Part shown: piece after piece, positions 1 through 5,431 of the stretch
How positions within the stretch are numbered: position 1 is the stretch's first letter
Layout: every line of letters starts with the position of its first letter
Assembly: GCA_002471805.1 (NCBI GenBank)
Contig: DKQR01000060.1
Location: 511-5,941 of the forward strand
Direction of reading: 5' to 3'
Length of the DNA: 5,431 nucleotides
Source: Fidelibacterota bacterium UBA7303
GTDB taxonomy: Bacteria; Fidelibacterota; Marinisomatia; Marinisomatales; UBA1611
Made by a program: the position numbers and the translations under genes
Notes under the pieces: model-generated
Told to the model about the DNA's origin: nothing
Databases searched by the model: none
Seen by the model: only the letters and a program-made list of their open reading frames with translations

Positions 1-1206
1 TTTTATTCGATCGGATATATGCGTACAACGAATGAACATTCACAGACAAGATATTATACCTGTTTTGCCATCTCCCTTTCTATGACAATTGGAGTTGCAT
101 TTTCAGCAAATCTGTTTACCATGTTTTTATTCTATGAAGGGTTGACTCTTATTACCTATCCACTTGTTGCTCATAAGGACACACCTGAAGCAAAAAGAGG
201 TGCACGGAAATATGCTATATACCTGTTGGGTACTGCTAAAGCTTTCTTAGTTGCAGCTATTATTCTTACCTATAATCTTGCCGGAACACTTGAGTTTTCA
301 AAATCTGGAATATTCCCGGTACTGGTTCAATTTACCCATCCGAACCTTCTTTATTTAATATTCATACTTTTTCTATTTGGGTTCGCCAAATGTGCAATAA
401 TGCCCTTTCACAGTTGGCTTCCCGCTGCAATGGTTGCTCCTACCCCTGTCAGCGCACTGCTACATGCCGTTGCAGTCGTCAAAACAGGTGTCTTTACAAT
501 ACTCCGTATTGTATTATTTATTTTTGGCGCTGACCTTATGAGGGAGATTGGTGTAGATGTTTTTGTAATCACATTTGCTTCATTAACTATCATTATTGCA
601 TCTCTTATTGCTTTAAGCAGGGATAACCTGAAAGCGCGGCTGGCTTTTTCAACTATCAGCCAGCTTTCATATATTATTCTGGGTGCTGCACTCCTGACTC
701 CCAGCGCAATTATCGGAGGCATAATACATATAACAAACCATGCCTTTTCAAAGATTACGCTTTTTTTCTGTGCGGGTTCGATTTATGTCTCATCCCATAA
801 GACAGAGATCAGCCAGTTGAATGGAATAGGGAAAAGAATGCCCTGGACAATGGCGGCTTTTACCATTGCCACATTGAGTATGATTGGTATTCCGCCCGTG
901 TCTGGCTTCATCACAAAGTGGTATCTGGTCATAGGTTCATTGGAAAGACACAGTGTAGCAGTACTTGCTGTGCTAGTGGCTAGTTCCTTTTTAAATGCAG
1001 CGTATTTTGTACCAATCATTTATAAGGCATTTTTTAAGGAGGAAAATCCGAGGGTTAAACAACATGAGAACAATGGTTATGCAAATGAAGGAGTTAAAGA
1101 AATCCCGTTCATGGTGGTTCCGCTTACATTAACTGCTATTGTGAGCGTGGTTTTAGGTTTGTATCCTGATTTTATAGTTCAAATAGCTGAGAGTGTCATT
1201 CGATGA
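1..1206 (+). CDS. MrpD-type proton/cation antiporter subunit (5' end outside window)
   Basis: This is a polytopic inner-membrane subunit of the NuoL/M/N-MrpA/D superfamily, which forms one ion channel of a Mrp antiporter or complex I-like membrane arm. The frame is open from base 1 (FYSIGYMR...), and that stretch belongs to the family core, so the true start lies upstream; about 90 residues are probably missing, judged from the ~490-residue family length. The ATG at base 19 is internal. Numbering from the first codon of the window, the expected channel residues are present: TM5 Glu46 (LFYEGLTL), TM7 Lys130 followed by PFHSWLP, TM8 Lys161 (VVKTG), Lys251 (HAFSK) and TM12 Lys306 (GFITK). A polar loop near residues 340-367 precedes the last helix. 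The sequence resembles MrpD more than NuoL: it ends soon after the core and has no lateral-helix tail. It overlaps the next gene by 4 bases. Family is well supported; the transported ion and the host complex are inferred. Confidence 0.9.
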   Translation, partial: FYSIGYMRTTNEHSQTRYYTCFAISLSMTIGVAFSANLFTMFLFYEGLTLITYPLVAHKDTPEAKRGARKYAIYLLGTAKAFLVAAIILTYNLAGTLEFSKSGIFPVLVQFTHPNLLYLIFILFLFGFAKCAIMPFHSWLPAAMVAPTPVSALLHAVAVVKTGVFTILRIVLFIFGADLMREIGVDVFVITFASLTIIIASLIALSRDNLKARLAFSTISQLSYIILGAALLTPSAIIGGIIHITNHAFSKITLFFCAGSIYVSSHKTEISQLNGIGKRMPWTMAAFTIATLSMIGIPPVSGFITKWYLVIGSLERHSVAVLAVLVASSFLNAAYFVPIIYKAFFKEENPRVKQHENNGYANEGVKEIPFMVVPLTLTAIVSVVLGLYPDFIVQIAESVIR

Positions 1207-1448
1207 ATTTGATTGATATCTTAGAAAAACTTCGCACAAAAACGGTAAAGAAGCTTGCATACGGTATATTGGTTTTACTCGTTGCTGCGGATTTTATTAT
1301 TCCACGCCATGAGATTCACTTTTTTGGTGATAAAGTCCCAGGATTTTGGTCTTTATTTGGGTTTATCTCTTGTGTGCTAATTATTGTAGTGTCCAAATGG
1401 TTAGGTCATCACTGGCTTATGCGAGATGAGGATTATTATGATAAGTGA
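1203..1448 (+). CDS. Small two-helix membrane protein between antiporter subunits
   Basis: This 81-residue protein belongs to no named family I can identify. The N-terminus is a charged, probably amphipathic segment (residues 1-17, rich in Lys and Glu). It is followed by a hydrophobic helix at about 18-33, a polar loop with RHEIHFFGDKVPGFW (35-49), a second hydrophobic helix at about 48-64, and a charged tail ending DEDYYDK. No signal peptide is evident. The start is set by the ATGA overlap with the stop of the preceding gene; the 3' end overlaps the next gene by 11 bases. Such close coupling on both sides suggests it is made in step with the antiporter subunits and may be a small accessory subunit of the same membrane complex. 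I have a vague memory of similar short proteins in this position in Desulfobacterota operons, but a search is needed. It is too unlike MrpF, MrpG or NuoK/MrpC (about three helices) for me to assign it to these. Confidence 0.82.
   Translation: MNLIDILEKLRTKTVKKLAYGILVLLVAADFIIPRHEIHFFGDKVPGFWSLFGFISCVLIIVVSKWLGHHWLMRDEDYYDK
1423..1431 (+). promoter_or_regulatory. Ribosome binding site that favours the ATG at 1438
   Basis: The purine-rich stretch gagatgagg lies inside the end of the small upstream gene and leaves 6 bases before the ATG at 1438. The in-frame ATG at 1426 sits within this stretch and has no comparable site before it (cttatgcgag). The downstream start is therefore preferred, which shortens the protein by four residues (MRII). 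Confidence 0.6.
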
Positions 1449-3237
1449 AATTTTTAACATTCAATTTATGCATCCCTCAGCATACTATATCATAGGAGGA
1501 CTTCTAATACCCTTATTCAAAGGGCGGTTCAAGCAGGGTTACATGCTTTTACTATCCATACTGGCTTTTTTCGCTGTTGTAAACATGCCCCATGGCGTAT
1601 ATGGAGTTTATGAGTTTCTTAGCTGGGAGTTAACTTTTGGCAATGTAGATAAGCTAAGCAAGGTCTTTGCCTATATATTCACTATAATGGGTGTGATTGG
1701 GGTCATCTATTCCTTCCATGTAAAGAATGATGGAGAACATCTTTCTTCCTTTTACTATATTGGAGGTTCTCTTGGTGTAACACTTGCAGGAGATTTTCTC
1801 ACCTTATTCCTTTTTTGGGAAATTATGGCATTCTCTTCAGTATTTCTTGTATGGTATCGGAAAATTCCCTCTTCGGTCGATTCAGGATTCAGGTACCTCT
1901 TATGGCATGTCATTGGCGGTCTTATCCTATTTTCCGGAATCATGATTCAGTATTCAGTTAGTGATGATTTATCAATTCAGTATCTACCCTTCCATGGTTG
2001 GTGGCCAACGGACATTCAAAGTTTAGCGTCTTTTCTAATTTTGATCGGTTTTATTGTTAATGCTGCGGTACCACCGTTTGGCGCATGGCTTCCTGATGCC
2101 TATCCAGCTGCTACTGTTACTGGTGCAGTATTTATGAGTGCTTTTACAACTAAAACCGCTGTTTATGCTCTGATCCGGGTTTGTGCGGGCTCAGAGATCC
2201 TTATCTTCCTTGGAGTTGTGATGGCTATTTATGGAGTCGTTTACGCGGTATTGGAAAATGATGCGAGAAGACTTCTGGCATACCATATTATCAGTCAAGT
2301 CGGCTATATGGTCGCAGGTACAGGGTTAGGCACTCAGATGGCCATTAATGGTGTTGTCGCACATGCTTTTTGTCATATTCTTTATAAATCTCTCCTTTTT
2401 ATGGGAACAGGTTCGGTTCTGTATGTAACTGGGACGGCAAAACTCTCAGAACTCGGCGGTCTTTATAAGACTATGCCCAGGACAATGATTTATACAATAA
2501 TTGGAGGCCTTGCCATATCTGCATTTCCATTGTTCAGCGGATTTGTGAGTAAATCTATGACAGTTGCTGCTTTTGGTGAAGAGCATATCATGTGGGCATT
2601 TATCGGTCTAATGTTAGCTTCAGCTGGAACATTTCTTCACACCGGTTTGAAGGTTCCCTATTTTATCTGGTTCGGGAAAGATCAGGGAATTAAAGCACAC
2701 GAACCTCCATGGAATATGGAACTGGCCATGATTATAGGGTCAATCTTCTGTATTGGGCTTGGGATATTCTATAAACCTCTTTATGCATTACTGCCTTACC
2801 CCGTTCATTTTGAACCTTATACAGCATATCATACCTGGGAAACTTTGCAAATATTGCTTTTTACACAGCTCGGTTTCTTCTTGCTTCTGAAAAAGTTATG
2901 GTGTGAAGACACAATCAGTATGGATACAGACTGGTTTCCAAGAAAGGGAGCCAAAGCCTTTATGTGGTTTGTAAACAAACCGCTAGCCAGTTTTGAATAC
3001 AATTTTATCGGTGAGGTATACGAATTTATTGTTCAGAAACCAATTTTACGTGTGGCTAAGTGGTTTAAGTGGATTGATACGGTTATTGTAGATAGAACAT
3101 TTAGCGAAATTGCAAATCTGACCCTTCGTTGGAGCAGAATACTGCAAACTATTCAGAGTGGCCAGATTCAACATTATGCAATGATAATGGTTGCAGGTGT
3201 TATTACCCTGATTGTAATCGTGATCATATTACCCTAA
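1438..3237 (+). CDS. MrpD-type antiporter subunit with NuoL-like C-terminal tail
   Basis: This ~599-residue polytopic membrane subunit of the NuoL/M/N-MrpA/D superfamily probably acts as an ion channel in a complex I-like or Mrp-like arm. Numbering is from the ATG at 1438; 1426 is the longest alternative start. The core (about 1-490) has TM5 Glu128 (LFWEIMAF), the broken-helix region WLPDAYPAATVTGAV, TM8 Lys239 (FTTKTAVY), VLENDARRLLAYHIISQVGY, Lys317 (HILYKSLLF) and TM12 Lys372 (GFVSKSMTV). The usual TM7 Lys is replaced by Asn208 (FIVNAAVPPF), and the His normally found in PFHxWLP is Gly215. Residues about 500-599 add TDWFPRKG, a long amphipathic stretch with IGEVYEFIVQKP and IDTVIVDR, then QSGQIQHYA and a final hydrophobic helix. 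This matches the NuoL lateral helix plus last TM and makes the protein ~100 residues longer than usual MrpD. It overlaps the small gene by 11 bases and precedes nuoM by 9. Family certain; the role as NuoL substitute is inferred. Confidence 0.93.
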   Translation: MISEIFNIQFMHPSAYYIIGGLLIPLFKGRFKQGYMLLLSILAFFAVVNMPHGVYGVYEFLSWELTFGNVDKLSKVFAYIFTIMGVIGVIYSFHVKNDGEHLSSFYYIGGSLGVTLAGDFLTLFLFWEIMAFSSVFLVWYRKIPSSVDSGFRYLLWHVIGGLILFSGIMIQYSVSDDLSIQYLPFHGWWPTDIQSLASFLILIGFIVNAAVPPFGAWLPDAYPAATVTGAVFMSAFTTKTAVYALIRVCAGSEILIFLGVVMAIYGVVYAVLENDARRLLAYHIISQVGYMVAGTGLGTQMAINGVVAHAFCHILYKSLLFMGTGSVLYVTGTAKLSELGGLYKTMPRTMIYTIIGGLAISAFPLFSGFVSKSMTVAAFGEEHIMWAFIGLMLASAGTFLHTGLKVPYFIWFGKDQGIKAHEPPWNMELAMIIGSIFCIGLGIFYKPLYALLPYPVHFEPYTAYHTWETLQILLFTQLGFFLLLKKLWCEDTISMDTDWFPRKGAKAFMWFVNKPLASFEYNFIGEVYEFIVQKPILRVAKWFKWIDTVIVDRTFSEIANLTLRWSRILQTIQSGQIQHYAMIMVAGVITLIVIVIILP

Positions 3238-3243
3238 TAGTAA
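3235..3243 (+). other. Three consecutive in-frame stop codons before nuoM
   Basis: The upstream gene ends TAA TAG TAA, then AAG, then the ATG of nuoM, all in the same reading frame. The 9-base gap therefore consists of two extra stops and one codon. Without these stops the two membrane subunits would be read as one fused protein. Stacked stops may simply ensure release, or may help ribosomes reinitiate at the adjacent ATG; the latter is inference. There is no strong Shine-Dalgarno site here, only the weak purine run aaaag directly before the ATG. Confidence 0.85.
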
Positions 3244-3246
3244 AAG

Positions 3247-4800
3247 ATGGAAGGTATAATTATAAATAGTCTTGATTTCCCGGTATTAACGGTAATCACT
3301 TTTTTACCATTGGCTGGAGCTCTTCTGATACTCCTTATGAGGAATAATGTGTTAATAAAATGGATTGCTCTTTTGACAACAGTAGCAACATTTATTGTTT
3401 CACTCCCTATTTACACTCAATTTGATAAAACGACTTACAAGATGCAGTTTGTTGAAGTCCATCCATGGATACCGGCATGGAATTTAAACTACACTGTTGG
3501 GGTCGATGGAATTAGTGTGTTGTTCATAATTCTTGTAACCATCCTAAGTACACTATGTGTGTCGGCGTCCTGGAAGGCTATACAGGAAAAAACAAAGGAA
3601 TTTTTTATATCTCTTTTGATAATGGAAACAGCTATGATAGGGGTTTTTGTTTCCCTTAATATTTTCCTTTTTTATCTATTTTGGGAACTGACACTGATAC
3701 CCATGTTCCTTCTGATAGGTATTTGGGGCGGTTCTAACAGGATTTATGCCACAATAAAATTTGTTCTTTTTACTCTGGCTGGCAGTGTTTTAATGCTGGT
3801 CGGTATTATAGTATTGTATTATGCCGGTGGGAAGACATTTGATATTTTGACACTCTCCAACGCAATTTACCCCCACCATCTCCAATTATGGTTGTTCTTT
3901 GCATTCTTTTCAGCGTTTGCAGTTAAAATGCCCATGTTCCCAATACATACCTGGCTTCCAGATGCTCACACAGAAGCACCCACTGCAGGCAGTGTCATAC
4001 TTGCCGGTGTGTTACTTAAGATGGGCGCCTATGGTTTTTTAAGATTTTCTCTGCCCATGTTTCCATATGCGGTAAAATTACTTTTTCTTCCATTGCTTGT
4101 CCTATCTGTTACAGCAATTATCTACGGCGCTTATGTTACATTGATGCAAAATGATATGAAAAGATTAATAGCCTATTCCAGTGTCAGCCATATGGGATTC
4201 GTTACACTAGGAATATTTACTCTTAACCAAAATGGTATTGAAGGTGGAATGCTGCAGATGATAAATCATGGAGTTATCACAGGTGCACTTTTTCTCTGTG
4301 TTGGGATGATCTATGAAAGGACTCATACAAGGATGATTGATGACTATGGAGGGCTATCCAAGACCGTTCCAATTTATGTAGTATTTTTTACGATTTTCAC
4401 ACTTGCTGCCATCGGTTTTCCAGGTATGAATGCATTTATTGGTGAATTCCTTATCATAAGTGGGGCATTCAAGGCAAATATGGTAATTGCAGCATTTTCC
4501 ATCCTCGGTGTAGTTCTCGGAGTGACTTACATGGTCTGGCTATATTATCGCATTGTTCTTAATGAAATAAACCCAACCACAAAGTCTCAGCTCTCTGATT
4601 TAGATTTTAGAGAAATAACAACCTTGATACCGCTAGTTATTTTGGTATTTTTTATTGGACTACAGCCGGGAGTCCTATTGAGTTATATGCACGTTTCAGT
4701 AGATCATCTCCTCGAACACGTCAGCGCAGAAAACCTTGAAGTATATGATTCTATTACTTTATTTGGTCGATATTTGAAAGAAATAATTGGATGGGTATAG
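3247..4800 (+). CDS. nuoM: NADH-quinone oxidoreductase subunit M (NuoM)
   Basis: This is the NuoM antiporter-like subunit of complex I, an inner-membrane proton channel driven by quinone reduction in the peripheral arm. At 517 residues it is the usual length, and the typical features occur in order. The N-terminal helix has FLPLAGALLILL, followed by the loop motif VGVDGISVLF (84-93). Then come TM5 Glu147 (LFWELTLIPMF), TM7 Lys227 with FPIHTWLPDAHTEAPTAGS (231-249), TM8 Lys258 (LLKMGAYGFLRF), QNDMKRLIAYSSVSHMG (301-317), His341 (MINHGVITGALF), YGGLSKTVP and TM12 Glu400 (NAFIGEF). These match the E. coli pattern of TM5 Glu, TM7 and TM8 Lys, and TM12 Glu, so the channel looks intact. The ATG at 3247 is the earliest possible start because stops lie directly upstream in frame. 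No strong ribosome site precedes it, so coupling to the gene ending 9 bases before is likely. It could instead serve a related Fpo- or hydrogenase-type complex; the electron-input subunits are not in view. Confidence 0.95.
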   Translation: MEGIIINSLDFPVLTVITFLPLAGALLILLMRNNVLIKWIALLTTVATFIVSLPIYTQFDKTTYKMQFVEVHPWIPAWNLNYTVGVDGISVLFIILVTILSTLCVSASWKAIQEKTKEFFISLLIMETAMIGVFVSLNIFLFYLFWELTLIPMFLLIGIWGGSNRIYATIKFVLFTLAGSVLMLVGIIVLYYAGGKTFDILTLSNAIYPHHLQLWLFFAFFSAFAVKMPMFPIHTWLPDAHTEAPTAGSVILAGVLLKMGAYGFLRFSLPMFPYAVKLLFLPLLVLSVTAIIYGAYVTLMQNDMKRLIAYSSVSHMGFVTLGIFTLNQNGIEGGMLQMINHGVITGALFLCVGMIYERTHTRMIDDYGGLSKTVPIYVVFFTIFTLAAIGFPGMNAFIGEFLIISGAFKANMVIAAFSILGVVLGVTYMVWLYYRIVLNEINPTTKSQLSDLDFREITTLIPLVILVFFIGLQPGVLLSYMHVSVDHLLEHVSAENLEVYDSITLFGRYLKEIIGWV

Positions 4801-4821
4801 ATCTCCACATTACAATCGATT

Positions 4822-4827
4822 GGGTGA
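4822..4827 (+). promoter_or_regulatory. Ribosome binding site for nuoN
   Basis: The string gggtga, continuing into tt, pairs with the 3' half of the anti-Shine-Dalgarno sequence (GGTGAT part of AGGAGGTGAT) and ends 4 bases before the ATG at 4832. It is of moderate strength but is the only site in the 31-base gap after nuoM, and it supports the chosen nuoN start. Confidence 0.5.
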
Positions 4828-4831
4828 TTTC

Positions 4832-5431
4832 ATGGACCTGAGCCAATACTTTACATCAAGTGATATAACCGGGATCGCTCCGGAGATTATTTTAACATTG
4901 ACTGCATTGGTTGTCCTGACCCTAGAGATGGCCCGGGTAAATCGACCAGGAATTATTTTGTTAGTAGCAGCTTTTGGTTTTGTGTTGGCCGGTGCTGCAA
5001 TAGTTCAGGGAGGCACTGGAGATAAAATTCTTTTCGGTGGTATGCTTTATCTCAGCAAGTTTTCAATGTTTTTTGATTTTCTTTATATCTCTGTAGGATT
5101 AGCCACGATGATCATCTCGCAGGGATACCTGGAAAAAATGGGAAGTGAGTCCCGAGGTGAATATCCTGCGCTTATTTTATTTTCTGTTATCGGTATGATG
5201 TTGATGACAAGAGCAAACGACTTGGTGATGGTTTTCCTTGGTTTGGAGCTACTTTCTCTATCGCTTTACGTGCTAGTGGGTTTTCTCCGCCATAACCTTT
5301 ATAGCAATGAATCAGGATTAAAGTATTTATTACTGGGAGCCTTTGCAACGGGTTTTTTCCTTTTTGGTGCAGCGCTTACATATGGTGCCACAGGTACTAC
5401 AAACTTCTCAGGGATTGCTTCAGCAATTGCT
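4832..5431 (+). CDS. nuoN: NADH-quinone oxidoreductase subunit N (NuoN), 3' end outside window
   Basis: This is the NuoN antiporter-like subunit of complex I, the inner-membrane channel that usually sits closest to NuoK/NuoA/NuoJ/NuoH. The frame is open for exactly 200 codons from the ATG to the window edge with no stop; family members are usually about 470-500 residues, so less than half is seen. Visible signatures are the N-terminal IAPEIILTLTALVVLTLEM helix (15-33), a YLSKFSMFFDF segment (73-83) before the third helix, GEYPALILFSVIGMMLM (109-125), the TM5 Glu139 in FLGLELLSLSLYVLVGF, then SGLKYLLLGAFATGFFLFGA and YGATGTTNF, which are strongly NuoN-like. The TM7 and TM8 lysines would lie beyond the edge. 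The start is supported by a plausible ribosome site. It follows nuoM after 31 bases on the same strand, the canonical M-N order, and is presumably cotranscribed with it. Confidence 0.94.
   Translation, partial: MDLSQYFTSSDITGIAPEIILTLTALVVLTLEMARVNRPGIILLVAAFGFVLAGAAIVQGGTGDKILFGGMLYLSKFSMFFDFLYISVGLATMIISQGYLEKMGSESRGEYPALILFSVIGMMLMTRANDLVMVFLGLELLSLSLYVLVGFLRHNLYSNESGLKYLLLGAFATGFFLFGAALTYGATGTTNFSGIASAIA

Noticed and set aside
19..21. ATG at base 19 as the start of gene 1
   Set aside because: The frame is open from base 1 and encodes FYSIGY, part of the conserved family core; starting at 19 would remove the first helices, so the gene is truncated by the window edge.
408..722. Minus-strand open frame of 104 codons, with two similar ones at 783-1019 and 1755-1943
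   Set aside because: All lie inside well-supported conserved membrane genes on the + strand, have no recognisable domains and no ribosome site or gap; they are antisense shadows.
1426..1437. ATG at 1426 as the start of gene 3
   Set aside because: It lies within the purine-rich ribosome site that serves the ATG at 1438 and has no good site of its own; kept only as an alternative.
4813..4822. 10-base perfect palindrome caatcgattg in the nuoM-nuoN gap
   Set aside because: It has no loop or U-run to form a terminator, does not extend further, and a 10-base palindrome is expected by chance in a window of this size. An operator role has no other support.
4801..4831. Possible promoter for nuoN
   Set aside because: The gap is only 31 bases and shows no paired -35/-10 boxes; readthrough from nuoM is the simpler explanation.

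Overview
The window is wholly coding on the + strand and carries five tightly packed genes for the membrane arm of a complex I-like or Mrp-like ion-pumping system. Both ends are cut: the first gene starts before base 1 and the last runs past base 5431. I see no RNA genes, mobile elements, CRISPR arrays, terminators or convincing promoters. The base composition is AT-leaning (roughly 40% G+C by eye). The gene types recall operons of Desulfobacterota (sulfate- or metal-reducing 'deltaproteobacteria') and similar anaerobes. That assignment is from remembered family resemblance only and is tentative.

Layout: (1) 1-1206, the last ~401 residues of an MrpD-type antiporter subunit. (2) 1203-1448, an 81-residue two-helix membrane protein of no named family, overlapping gene 1 by ATGA. 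(3) 1438-3237, a ~599-residue MrpD-type antiporter subunit whose C-terminal ~90 residues look like the NuoL lateral helix plus its last membrane helix. (4) 3247-4800, a full-length NuoM. (5) 4832-5431, the first 200 residues of NuoN. Junctions are -4, -11, +9 and +31 bases, so the five are almost certainly one transcript with translational coupling.

How they may work together: NuoL, NuoM, NuoN and MrpA/MrpD are one protein superfamily, each forming a proton (or Na+/H+) channel in the membrane arm. A canonical nuo operon reads L-M-N. Here the L position is taken by two MrpD-type subunits with a small membrane protein between them, followed by ordinary M and N. The second MrpD-type subunit carries the NuoL-like tail, so it is the best candidate for the distal, strap-bearing subunit. 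The first may be an extra pump module or part of an upstream Mrp-like set. The window does not show the electron-input module, so electron donor and coupling ion are unknown.

The most interesting points are the composite L-replacement, the hybrid architecture of gene 3, and the absence in gene 3 of the TM7 lysine (Asn in its place) that is central to the proton path in relatives.
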